DNA of 64,000 bases from Sipunculus nudus (taxonomy: Eukaryota; Annelida; Sipuncula; Golfingiida; Sipunculidae). Location of the stretch: contig CM049315.1 of the NCBI GenBank assembly GCA_026874595.1, positions 71,779,416 through 71,843,415 of the forward strand. The letters run 5' to 3'. The notes below the pieces were generated by a model. The model worked only from the letters and a program-made list of their open reading frames with translations. It was not told where the DNA came from and did no database searches. How positions within the stretch are numbered: the first letter of the stretch is position 1; every line of letters begins with the position of its first letter. Shown piece after piece: positions 46,611 to 58,800 of the stretch. The position numbers and the translations under genes were made by a program.

Positions 46611-48871
46611 AGCTCAGCTGACTGAAAGTCATCTGAGCTATAGCGATCACCCTTTGTCCGTCGTCCGGCCGTCCGTTAACAGGTCACAAATCGTAACCGC
46701 TGGACCTGGAATCTTCTCACTTGACATCCAGGGAGGTCCATGAAAAATCTCCTTGAAAACCTGAAATTAGGTCTCTGTTACCCATATCCTTTGAGCTATG
46801 GCGCTTCAAAGTACCCCCAGAATAATGCAAAATTTGATACAAAAGCTCAAGTATCTGAATAACCACTGCATTGATCACCATGATCCTTTGCATGAATATT
46901 GATCATGGGATGTTCCATCACTTCCTGCAGACTGGTGGCGCCACCTGTATTTTTCAAATTTTTACAAATTTTTTTCTCTTTTTTTTCAGACCTGCAATGA
47001 AACTGTCATCTGTTAACAGGGCACAAATCGTAACCACTGGACCTGGAATCTTCAAACTTAATATCCAGTGAGGTCCATGAAAAATCTCCTTGAAAACCTG
47101 AAATTAGGTCTCTCTTACCCATATCCTTGGAGCTATGGGGCTCCAAATTACCCCCCAGAATAATGCAAAATTTGATACAAAAGCTCAAGTATCTGAATAA
47201 CCACTGCATTGATCACCATGATTCATTGCATGAATATTGATCATGGGATGTTTCATCACTTCTTGCAGACTGGTGTCGCCACCTGTATTTTTCAAATTTT
47301 TACAATTTTTTTTCTCTTTTTTTAAACCTTTATGAAACTGTCATCTGTTAACAGGGCACAAATCGTAACCACTGGACCTGGATTCTTCAAAAATTAATAT
47401 CCAGGGAGGTCCATAAAAATTCTCCTTGAAAACCTGAAATTAGGTCTCTGTTACCCATATCCTTGGAGCTATGGGGCTCGGAATACCCCCCCCCCCCCCC
47501 CCCCCCCCCCCAGAATAATGCAAAATTTGATACATAAGCTCAAGTATCTGAATAACCACTGCATTGATCACCATGATTCTTTGCATGAATATTGATCATG
47601 GGATGTTCCATCACTTCCTGCAGACTGATGGTGCCACCTGTATTTTTTCGAATTTTTACAAATTTTTTTTTCTCTCTTTTTTTCAGACCTTAATGAAACT
47701 GTCATCTGTTAACAGGGCACAAATCGTAACCACTGGACCTGGAATCTTCAAACTTAATATCCAGGGAGGTCCATGAAAATTCTCCTTGAAAACCTGAAAT
47801 TAGGTCTCTGTTTCCTATATCCTTGGAGCTATGGAGCTCGGAAGTACCTCCCAGAATAATACAAAATTCATACAAAAGCTCAAGTATCTGAATAACCACT
47901 GCATTGATCACCATGATTCTTTGCATGAATATTGATCATGGGATGTTCCATCACTTTCTGCAGACTGGTGGTGCCATCTCTATTTTTTCGAATTTTTACA
48001 AATTTTTTTCCCTTTTTTTTCAGACCTTAATGAAACTGTCATCTGTTAACAGGGCACAAAGCGTAACCACTGGACCTGGAATCTTCAATCCTAATATCCA
48101 GGGAGGTCCATGAAAATTCTCCTTGTAAACCTGAAATTAGGTCTCTGTTACCCATACCCTTGGAGCTATGGGGCTCCAAAGTACCCCCCCCCCCCCAGAA
48201 TAATGCAAAATTTGATACAAAAGCTCAAGTATCTGAATAACTACTGCTTTGATCACCATGATTCTTTGCATGAATATTGATCATGGGATGTTCCATCATT
48301 TCCTGCAGACTGGTGGCGCCACCTATATTTTTTCGAATTTTTACCAATTTTTTTCTCTTTTTTTTTTCAAACCTTAATGAAACTGTCATCTGTTAACAGG
48401 GCACAAATCGTAACCACTGGACCTGGAATCTTCAAACTTAATATCCAGTGAGGTCCATGAAAAATCTCCTTGAAAACCTGAAATTAGGTCTCTGTTACCC
48501 ATATTTTCCGAGCTATAGGGCTCATTTATATAAATACCCCCAAGAATAATTAAAAATTTTAAACAAACAAAAGCTCAAGTATCTGAATAACCACTGCATT
48601 GATAGCCATGATTCTTTGGAAATATATATTGATCATGGAGTGTTTCATCAGTTCTGGTGGCACTATCTGTATTTTTTTTTTCAAATTTTTACTCATTTTT
48701 TTTTTATTTATGAGACCTTCAAATAAGTTGTCATCTGTCCAAAAGCCCACTCAAACCCATTTCTAAGGACTCTTCACAAAATTCATGATTTGTTTGCACT
48801 CTGGCAGTCATTTTGCTCATTGTTCAACATGACTTGAATTCAGCTGAGCGTCATGGCCCATGGGCCACTTG
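46611..48871 (+). mobile_element. Helitron-like (HINE/pearl type) family 1, complete copy
   Basis: 5' end: AGCTCAGCTGACTGAAAGTC then ATCTGAGCTATAGCGATCAC. 3' end: CAGCTGAGCGTC, the palindrome TGGCCCATGGGCCA (48854-48867) and CTTG (48868-48871). The 5' GCTCAGCTG and the 3' CAGCTGAGC are inverted copies set at the start and about 25 bases inside the end. Between are six to seven tandem units of about 340 bp, each with GGGCACAAATCGTAACCACT, GAAATTAGGTCTCTGTTACC, TTTGATACAAAAGCTCAAGT and the 12-bp motif (perfect at 46934 and 48312, mutated at 47272, 47628 and 47967). The repeated 65-75 codon open frames inside are by-products of the units. Confidence 0.8.
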
Positions 48872-49186
48872 TTATATTAGGCCCTATACATGGTGTTTTC
48901 AAGTTAATAACATGTTCTCCGTTAAGTGCATCTTTGATCACATTATTAAAAACAATTCTTTTTTTTTAAATAAACTTACATAATATCTGGATCTCATTTA
49001 AAATAAAGTCCCCCCCCCCCCCCCCCCTTTTCCGAAAATAATAAATCATCGGCCAGTGAATCACAATTTTTTATATATGCAGCTTGAGAAGTCGATCGTG
49101 CCTTCCCTGACAGAAGGAAGCATGACGCAATCGGCCAGAATGAATATGTAAATGAGAGCATGATGCGATCAGCTGACTGTAATCCA
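48872..49186. other. Intergenic stretch with a C-tract
   Basis: Plain sequence with a run of about 17 C at 49011-49027. Becomes more GC-balanced towards 49100. Confidence 0.4.
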
Positions 49187-49593
49187 CCAATGGAAAGTGC
49201 TGTGTGTATAAATAACAGCACATGGGTCTGGAAAACGACCACATGTCTAATGATAAGGGATTTCCTGTGGCTGGCGTGAAAACAAGACACGTAGGCTACA
49301 CAGCCGGAAAAATAGATTCACATTTCTCTCCAACTGAAACAACTCGCTGGCTTTCATGCCAACATACCTGCCATTTGTAAATCTGGATATGACACTGGCC
49401 GAGCTAAGTCACTTTCAGCGTCCCTCATGGTCACATATAAGCTTTCTTTGTGCTGACCAAATTGCAAATGCTCTTAGGTGATTTGACTGAGATGCACTGT
49501 TACTGGTTGTCTCATGGGGTAACTGTCCTATCGGTCAAAACATACTTGAAACCGGCCTCAGCGATCCGATTATATAGCAGTGTTCTTGTCGCG
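49187..49593 (+). promoter_or_regulatory. Candidate promoter and first exon
   Basis: CCAAT at 49187-49191 and TATAAATA at 49207-49214 are well placed for a start of transcription near 49240. A strong donor, GCG/GTGAGTAC, follows at 49594. The segment is more GC-balanced than its surroundings and is not part of any repeat seen here. No downstream plus-strand exon could be identified, so the gene, if any, continues beyond or is missed. Confidence 0.3.
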
Positions 49594-49685
49594 GTGAGTA
49601 CATTTTCACATTTTCAGAGTAAATAGCTATAGTGTATATTTTCAATTCCTTTTTAAAAGTTGTGCCATTTACTCATAAATTATCA

Positions 49686-49880
49686 ATGGCTTACACCACA
49701 GTTTTATTTCCTATTCCTGTTACGATGTTCAATATTCGCCCCGGCCACTATATCTGTCCCCCGAGTAGCCGCCGACAGTCACTTAAAAGAACGACTGTGA
49801 AGTTCGACTTAAAAGAGCAATGGAGGAGTCCATTCTCATGGGCTATCCCCCGAGGGGGCGTGGTCGTGCACCTAGTCTTT
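49686..49880 (+). other. Exon-like open frame
   Basis: ATG at 49686 opens a 65-codon frame that stays open to a donor-like GTGTGAG at 49881; the first stop is TGA at 49884-49886. The second half is richer in G+C (for example PRGGVVVHLVFV at the end). It could be a first coding exon, or chance. It conflicts with reading 49594 as the donor of the same transcript, because the intron to the next AG would be too short. Confidence 0.2.
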
Positions 49881-50094
49881 GTGTGAGCTGGGTATAATCA
49901 GATATATATGTACGCTGCATGATAATTCACATTCAAGCTGCTTGATGGTTTTGCTGAACTAGTGTTCTCATATTGGCTGCATGTACACTGTTAGTTTCTG
50001 ATCACAAATTATCTTTTTATTGTGATTACATAGTGCAATAGGTGGAAGAGTAATCAAAAGACATGCCTATCCCAGTCAAGACGTGAGCTAACCT

Positions 50095-53000
50095 CGAGAT
50101 CACTGTGATATCATTACAGAGTCACGGGTGTGAGTTCATAACTATGAACCAACTGTGAACTCATGGTTAGGTCACTGCTGTGAGTTCATGTCTGTTACAC
50201 AACATTGAGTTCACAGTGATATCACAGGATGACGTCAAAAATGTGACACCACGGTGAATTCACAACCGTGAGCTCACAGTGATATCATGGCATGAGTTCA
50301 TGTCTGTTACACAACAGAGAGTTCACAGTGATATCACAGGATGACATCAAAAATGTGACACCACGGTGAATTCAGAACCGTGAGCTCACAGCAATATCAT
50401 GGCATGAGTTCATGTTTGTTACACAACAGCGAGTTCACAGTGATATCACAGGATGACATAATTAATGTGACACCACGGTGAATTCACAACCGTTTGCTCA
50501 CAGTGATATCATGGGATGAGTTCATGTCTGTTACCCAACAGTGAGTTCACAATGATATCTCAGGATGACGCTATAAATGTAACACCACAGTGAATTCATA
50601 ACCATGAGTTCACAATGATGGCATTGCTTGAGTTCATTTCTGTTACACAACATTGGGTTCACAGTGATATCCCAGGATGAGGTAAAAAATGTGACACCAC
50701 TGTCAATTCACAAGAGTGAGCTCAAAATGATATCATAGCACGAGTTCATGTATGTTACTCATCAGCGAGCCCACCGTGATATCACAGGATGACGTCAAAA
50801 TGTGACACCACGGTGAATTCACAAGCCTGAGCTCACAGTAATATCATGGCATGAGTTCATGTCTGTTACACAACAGCGAGTTCACAGTGATATCACTGGA
50901 TGAAATCAAAAATGTGACACCACGCTGAATTCACAACCGCGAGCTCACAGTGATATCATGGGATGAGTTCATGTCTGTTACACAAAAGTGAGTTCACAGT
51001 GATGTCTCAGGATGACGTTATAATTGTAACACCACAGTGAATTCATAACCATGAGTTCACAATGATGGCATTGCTTGAGTTCATTTCTGTTAGACAACAT
51101 TGGGTTCACAGTGATAACCCAGGATGAGGTAAAAAATGTGACACCACGGTGAATTCACAACCGTTTGCTCACAGTGATATCATGAGATGATTTAAAGTCT
51201 GTTACACAAAAGTGAGTTCACAGTGATATCTCAGGGTGACGTTATAAATGTAACACCACAGTGAATTCATAACCATGACTTCACAATGATGGCATTGCTT
51301 GAGTTCATTTCTGTTACACAACATTGAGTTCACAGTGATTTCCAAGGATGAGGCAAAAAATGTGACACAACGGTGAATTCACAACAGTGAACTCAAAATG
51401 ATATAATAGCATGTGAGCTCACGTCTCAAAATCAGACTCCGCGGTGAATTCACAACCGTGAGCTCACAGTAATAGCATAGCAGTGAGCTCATGTCTGTTA
51501 CACAACAGTGAGCTCACAGTGATATCACAGGATGACATCAAAAATGTGACACCACGGTGAATTCATAACCGTGAGCTCACAGTAAAATCATGGCATGAGT
51601 TCATGTCTGTAACACAACAGTGAGTTCACAGTAATATCATAGGATGACGTCAAAATGAGACGCCGCGGTGAATTCACAACCGTGAGCTCACAGAGATAGC
51701 ATAGCAGTGAGCTCATGTATGTTATCCAACAGTGAGTTCACAATGATATAACAGGATGACATAAAAAATGTGATACCACAATGAATTCACAACTGTGAGC
51801 TCACAGTGAAAGCATGACATGAGGTCATGTGTAATTCACAACAGTTGGTTCAGAGTGATATCTCAGGATGACTTCAACATGTGACAGCACGGTGAATTTA
51901 CGGCTGTGAACTCACAGTGATATCATGGCATGAGTTCATGTCTGGTACACAACAGTGAGTTCACTTTTATATCACAGGATGAATTCAAAAATGTGACACC
52001 ACGGTGAATTCACAACCGAGTTCACAGTGATATCATGGCATGAGTTCATGTCTGTTACACAACAGTGAGTTCACAGTGATATCAAAGGATGACGTCAAAT
52101 TTTGACACCCCGGTGAATTCACAACCATGAGCTCACAGTGATAGCATAGAAATGAGCTCATGTATGATATACAACAATCAGTTCACAATGATATCACAGG
52201 AAAACGTAAAAAATGTGACACCACAATGAATTCACAACAGTTAGGTCACAGTGATAGCATGACATGAGGTCATGTCTGTTACACAACAGTTAGGTCAGAG
52301 TGATATCCCAGGATGACGTTAAAATGTGACACCGCGGTGAATTCACAATATGAGCTCACAGTAATATCATGGCATGAGTTCATGTCTGTTACACAACAGC
52401 AAGTTCACAATGATATCATGGGATGACATCAAAAATGAGCTCACAGTGATATCAGGGCATGAGTTCATGTTTGTTACTCATCAGCGAGCCCACCGTGATA
52501 TCACAGGATGACGTCAAAATGTGAAAACAACAGTGAGCATAACAGTGAGCTCATGTATGTTATACCAGAGTGAATTCACAATGATATCACAGGATGACGT
52601 CAAAATGTGACACCATGGTTAATTCACAACCGGGAGCTTACAGTGATATCTTTGCATGAGCTCATGTCTGTTGCACATCAGCGAGCTCACACTGATATTA
52701 CAGGATGACGTCAAAAATGTGCCATCATCTTGAATTCACAACCGTGAGCTCACAGTGATGACATGGCATGGAGTTCATGTAAATTACACAATAGTGAGTC
52801 CATAATGATATCTCAGGATGATATACAAATATGACACCGCGGAGAATTCACAACTGTGAGCGCACAGTGACGGTATAGCAGTGAGCTCATGTATGTTACA
52901 CAACGATGAGGTCACAGTGATGTCGTGGCATGAGTTCATGTATGTTACACAACAGTGAGATTACAGTGATATCTCAGGATGACGTTAAAATGTGACACCG

Positions 53001-53610
53001 TGATGAAAACACAACCGTGAGTTCACAGTGATGGCATTGCTTGAGTTGATGTCCGTTACAAAAGAGTGTGTTCACAGTAATAGCAGAGAATGACGTCATA
53101 ATGTGACACCTCAGAGAATTCACAACCTAGAGTTCTGTGTGATATCAAGGCATGAGTTTCTTTCTGTTACACAAAAGTGAGTTCACAGTGTTATCACAGG
53201 ATGACGTCAAAAATGTGACATCGTGGTAAAATCAGAACCGTGAGCTCACAGTGATGACATGGCATGAGTTCATGTCTGTAACACAACAGTGAGTTCACAA
53301 TGATATCACAGGATGACATAAAAAATGTGATACCACATCGAATTCACAATTGTGAGCTCACAGTGAAAGCATGACATTAGGTCATGTCTGTTACACAACA
53401 GTTAGTTCAGAGTGATATCTCAGGATGACGTCAAAATGTGACACTGCGGTTAATTCACGGCCGTAGACTAATAGTGATAGTATATAGCAGTGAGCTCAAG
53501 CATGTTACACAACAGTGAGTTCACGGTTATATCACTGGATGAAATGGCACCGCAGTGAATTCACACTGTGAGCTCACAGTGATAGCATGGAATGAGTTCG
53601 TGCATTTCAA
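50095..53610 (+). repeat. 112-bp satellite, about 31 copies, built of palindromes
   Basis: The word TGAGTTCATG recurs at 50181, 50293, 50405, 50517, then (slightly changed) 50629, 50741 and 50852, so the period is 112 with rare single-base indels. Each unit contains perfect or near-perfect 10-bp palindromes GTGAATTCAC, GTGAGCTCAC, GTGATATCAC, GTGAGTTCAC, and usually GATGACGTCA. Unit halves align with each other: 49 + 49 + a 14-bp joint (GTGAATTCACAACC), so the unit is an old dimer. Open frames are absent. The first about 90 bp and last about 40 bp are diverged edges. Confidence 0.95.
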
Positions 53611-53698
53611 TGTCATTTCAGATTTTATTTGATGGTATTTTCTCTAGAAGTAGAATAAGAAAATTAGGAAATCGATTTTAAAAGGAAATATGATGTAC

Positions 53699-55549
53699 AT
53701 GTTACACTCCAAACGTGAAATTGCCCACATCATGAAACGGGCAGTTATTTTACCCATTTCGTGAAATGGGCAACCACTTTGCCGAATGAAATGGGCAAAT
53801 TCACTAAATGCTGCTTGCCCAGTTAATGAAATGAGCAAGAAAACTGTTGCCCATTTCATGAAATGCGCACCTTTTAAACCTTTACATCTCTAATGGATTC
53901 TGATTACCCATTCTAGCTAATATTAGATAAGGCATATATGTAATAAAAGACCTGTTTTGTGTCAGATGAAAACAAAACATTTGAATAATTCTCTACCTTT
54001 TATTTTTATTATAAACACGTATTATATCATACAAATCAGCTTGACCGTATAAGTAAATATAATAATATTTAGCTCCAATGACAATGATACATTTCACTAT
54101 ATTTCAGTAAATATGTTTTGATATTTTTAGTAGTAATCGTGGGGTTCACAATCTAATGTTAATCATCATATGAAACATTTAAATATTTCAGGTTCTTCAA
54201 TGGCTGTTTGATGATCAAAGTAAATTGTTAACGTAGCACAAGTGAAAATATGGTTTCCTTTCAGGGTTTTCAATATTTGATGTATTAAAATACTTGAATG
54301 GGTTTCAGCAGGAATGTTAAGGTTTTTAATTTGAAACTTTTAAGATCTATATATACTTATATATTATACTTTACCAGTTTATACTATAATATTGTTTATT
54401 TTCTCACATCTCAGAGAAAACATATTGAAACACTTATTTAACGGCAGGTTTCAATAATTATTTCATCTTAATAATGTTTAAATGATTGCTTTATGAAATA
54501 ATTGGTTCATGCACTTTAATTGAGTTTGATCTGTTGCTTTATGGAAAACATTAAGTCTGATTTCTAGTACAGGTATTCATAATCATGTAAATGAGATGCT
54601 GTTTTCAGTAGTGTCTTTAACATTTTCAGATTATGAGTGCTATAAAAATCAAAATCAAATATAGCTCAGTTACATGTTTAATTTGATAATTTACAAGTTG
54701 AGGAAATATATATTCTCTCAATATGTAATATTTATCTAAGCTCATCATGTAATATATGTTCAAACAGCTTTTAGGTCTGAAATTCACAAATGTGCATCTA
54801 CACACTTTTCTGGAATTTTAATAATATATTAATATATGCTTTGAATGTACCCAAAATACCAATTGGCTAATCATTTGAAAATAACTGGGCAAGCAAAGTA
54901 TACTTCTGACTCAGATGTCACTATATAGACCAACAGTTAGTAACAATCCTATGATTCACCAAGACCATTTTTAATTTAGCAGTTGAAACAAACAACCTAC
55001 AAATAATGAACTCAGTACCAACTCAGTGTGGTCAGTTAATGAGTACATACAAGTACTTTGAAGGTTTCATTAGTTAAGTGATTATCAGGCCATAGAGCTA
55101 TGAGATTGATGAAACTTACCAATATCAGTTACTCATATTTCTTGTTTCTAAAATAATTTAATGTAATTGGTAATAAATAAATAATGTAAAATATAGCTTA
55201 TTAATAATTATGTACATTAATATATTAATAATTGAAAACTAGATTTATATCAATATATACATATAACTATATACCTATAAAATGTTAGCTGCAAATATGT
55301 CTTTTTTCACTTTATCAATTACGATTAACTCAATCAAAATAGGGAAAGGTGTTCCATGCACATTATACATTCAATTATAGTATTCCTTAATACTTATAGA
55401 ACTGAGAAATATATTGCCGATTGTTAAGTTGCTCATTTCATGAAATGGCCAAGCAGAATTTAGTGATTTTGCCCATTTCACGTAATGGGCAAAATAAATG
55501 CCCGTTTCATGCATGGCCCATTTAATGTGCAATATCACATCTGGGGCGT

Positions 55550-55554
<5 letters not shown>
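53699..55554. mobile_element. Long-TIR element B (non-autonomous)
   Basis: Left end ATGTTACACTCCAAACGTG (53699) and right end, read inward, ATGTTACGCCCCAGATGTG (55554) begin inverted repeats of roughly 160-180 bp (53699-53880, 55395-55554). Each arm contains several copies of the palindromic word GCCCATTTCATGAAATGGGC with variants. The 1.5-kb interior is AT-rich and has no open frame. It resembles element A at 42741 in size, in palindromic arms, in starting ATGTTACA-like, and in touching an (AT)n tract. Confidence 0.75.

Positions 55555-55606
<52 letters not shown>
55553..55606. repeat. (AT)n microsatellite
   Basis: AT run of about 54 bp directly after the long-TIR element B. Confidence 0.95.
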
Positions 55607-55611
<5 letters not shown>

Positions 55612-57781
55612 TTCGTCAATCTAATTGATGTTCATATGACATCGAATCGGTCGAGTTTTAGATGTCAAATTGACGTCAAACTGGCATCAATATTTTTTAG
55701 GTATAAGATTGCATGCATGCTTTTTAGGGGAATCATTTTTATTTGGCCTTTAATATATTTTAATGATACAAGGGCATGAAGTGTGTTTCAAATGATATGC
55801 AATACATATAATGTCAGAAATCATTGTGAAGGTCAAATACTTGTGTATTGCTGTTATTAAATTGCTTAAATTAAAGACGTACTATATCAACATTTTCATG
55901 AAGTGACGGCATCATTATACCCAGCAATAAAATACATTAAAAAATTTAGAAGCTTTGTTTTCCTGGCAGAAGTTTATGTAAATTCAGGGAACAAAATAAA
56001 AATGTCAATAGTGCATTTTATTGTACTTTTATTAATTCAGACCCATATATATATGAGAAGGGGGAAACCAACCGAGCCGGCTTAGTTCCAATTTTAATCA
56101 GAAATAATTGGGTATAAACCATTAGGAGTTTTGGCGGGTTGGTTTACGCATGACTATATAAAACTGCATGGGCATAAGATATGGGATCAACAAATGAGGC
56201 TGAGAACAAACTTTGGGTAGCTAACATCGGGAAATGCATGATGGAAACATGTAAAAAAAAACAGGATATAATTTCTAAAAGGCACAGACATGGAGACAGA
56301 CCGAGGTCATGTTTGCATACAGGTTATAACAAATGCATTATTAAGTTGTCTCATGAAATTCGTAATTTGAGTTTTAATAAAACCTTAAAACACAAAAAAA
56401 ATAAAAAGTGTAAACAGATATTATTATTTTAAAATATCATCATTTTTATTATTATTTTATTTTAGACAATCATACATTACATTATAATCATGTCCGTAGT
56501 TAGTCACATAAAAACATAAAAATATATGCTTAAAAGATTATAAAAATAATAGTAAAAAAACTAATGCAGATTTAAAAAAAAATGCATGCAATGTTTGTTT
56601 TAATATGTGTGATCATCACAGTGGTAATGTCCATGCATATAATCATGTAAATTATCTGCATGGTTGTAAGAAAGTATTATAATAATAAATTTCTGCAATA
56701 TGAAAGTAGATATATTTGTAAGAGTATAACAACGGGCCTTGAAATAAATGGCAGCTAGAGGCAGCATGCAGTTACCGCTATAAACATCAAAACTCGGTAA
56801 AATATTTGGTATATATCGGTGGGATATGAATTTGTTCCCTCTTACCCTATTACACCAACGTTATGCTTAAGTATGGCGTTGTTGATTTTGTCTTGTTGTA
56901 GGTGTTGACTATGTAGCACATCAAATACTTTTAAAACATTTCAACAAAAGACTTTCGTAATATATTAAAAAAATAAGAATGTTTTACAGGAAACAAATGA
57001 TGTAACCCTTTCAGAATTATGCCCTAAACAGTTTTTAATATAAAAATGGCTTTAATGGGAAAATGTTTGAATCATAAAAGTTACATTCTATATACAACCA
57101 GCAAAATTGAATATAAATTTTCTTATATATGGTAATGAATATATATTGTCTTTAAAGGTAGAAATTAAAATTTAATCAAATAGAATATTTCTATATGATG
57201 CTTTTAAAATGTTTTAAGGTTATTATGATGAAATGTTCCTTCTTATATATGAAATTAATTCATCCATATTATACCTTTCTCTATATCATTAAGCCCCCCC
57301 CCCAACCTATACACACATATAGTGAAAAATTTATATCATATATATAGCAACCATAGTAAACAGTACTATTCAACATTTTATATTTAATTTATATTACGAT
57401 TGTCAATGTGGATGTTCTTAACCCTGCACATCACCTTTGAATATGCTTGTAATTTTATTGCTCTACATGAATTTTACAGTCATAGAAGCAGCTGTTAATA
57501 TTTGTTTATGGTAATACAATTGTCAATAAATCATAATTCACTTTCAGTGAAAGTACAATTGCGCTAAAAATTACTATACCCAGACCCTTAATTGCTTGTT
57601 TAAATGAGACCACCAGTCCTGCAATGGACGTGTTCTCAAACAACAAAGAAATTGCTGAGTGTTCCAAAAAATAGTGTATTCAAGACAGAATGATATACGT
57701 TAAAGGGGGGGGGGGGGGGGGGAGGGATTAGTTTAGCTGCTTGCAGTACTGATCAGCAATGACCTAACAACCCGTTGCCCT

Positions 57782-57783
<2 letters not shown>
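55607..57783. other. Intergenic AT-rich stretch
   Basis: No supported gene, RNA or mobile element. It holds a C-tract at about 57295-57302 and a G-run of about 20 at 57703-57722. An 83-codon lysine-rich frame at 56181-56432 has no other support. Confidence 0.45.

Positions 57784-57858
<75 letters not shown>
57784..57858. repeat. Compound (TA)n(ATT)n microsatellite
   Basis: TA run to about 57823 followed by ATT triplets to about 57858. The tyrosine/isoleucine/asparagine open frame over it is spurious. A further AT tract lies at 57979-58018. Confidence 0.95.
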
Positions 57859-57988
57859 GTATGACCGTACATTGTGCTTATTTTTCTGATGAATATTAAA
57901 CCTGCCATAAATATATTGTTAATATTTATTAACATTTCAATATCTGATACATACAAGGAGAGACAATATTTAATTGAAATATATATAT

Positions 57989-58018
<30 letters not shown>

Positions 58019-58019
<1 letters not shown>

Positions 58020-58280
58020 ATCCTGTATAATAGATTAAGCTGAAAGGGGAATAAAGATATGTTATATAATGTTATATACATGCATCAACAAATGCACATA
58101 CATTCCTTTTTGATGTATATATAAACTGCTATCAATCAATAATCTGGTATAGACTGCTATCATTTCCAAACTTGCAATTTAACCAGGAACCATTAATTGT
58201 TGGACTGTACATGATAGCAAGCTCATTCTGTGAGCACTGCGGCCCTCTCACATCAACCGTCATATGTCACTTGTCAAATG
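58019..58280. other. Intergenic stretch
   Basis: No feature recognised. Confidence 0.4.
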
Positions 58281-58289
58281 ATCCGCTTG

Positions 58290-58413
58290 TACCGGTAACC
58301 CCTCGCCCCCTGGCACTGGGGTCGTCTTTATTTTCTGTGTCCTTGTGATGCCAACATTCTGGCGGGAAACTAGGCATTGCAGCCGAAACCACCGAGACAC
58401 CTGTTCAAGCATT
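58290..58413 (+). promoter_or_regulatory. Candidate non-coding first exon
   Basis: A GC-richer segment (CCCTCGCCCCCTGGCACTGG onward) ending at a strong donor, GCATT/GTGAGTATATC, at 58414. No TATA box is evident and no linked exon was found, so this rests on composition and one splice signal. Confidence 0.2.
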
Positions 58414-58673
58414 GTGAGTATATCTTTGTTCTTCATTCCTTCCTGCTTTAATACCTACAAAGCTATATGATAAAAAAATGGTACATAATTTTAACAAGAC
58501 TAATTGTGCGGGTTGCATAAAAATCAGCCGTTTCCTTGGTAAAAGTAAACGGGGAGGTTTCCTGGCCAGCTAGCCAGTCAGATTCAATAGTATCTTGACC
58601 TACTGTATATACAAAAAAGATGGTCTGAAATGTAGTTATAAGGTTAATTTAATAAATCCATATATATTTATAT

Positions 58674-58677
<4 letters not shown>

Positions 58678-58719
<42 letters not shown>

Positions 58720-58800
58720 TGTGTGTAAGTGTTTTGTAATAACCGGTATTTGTGTATATATGTATTCCAATGTGTGTGTGTGTGTCTGTGTGTGAGATTA
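58678..58800. repeat. (AT)n and GT-rich microsatellites
   Basis: AT run at 58678-58716 followed by short GT runs to about 58793. Confidence 0.9.

Noticed and set aside
46871-48113. Repeated open frames beginning MITMILCMNIDHGMFHHFLQ
   Set aside because: They are the same frame of successive tandem units of a non-coding Helitron-like element; frames break between units and substitutions do not respect codons.
50095-53610. Possible CRISPR-like array
   Set aside because: Units are contiguous 112-bp satellite copies without unique spacers, in an animal-type genome with introns.
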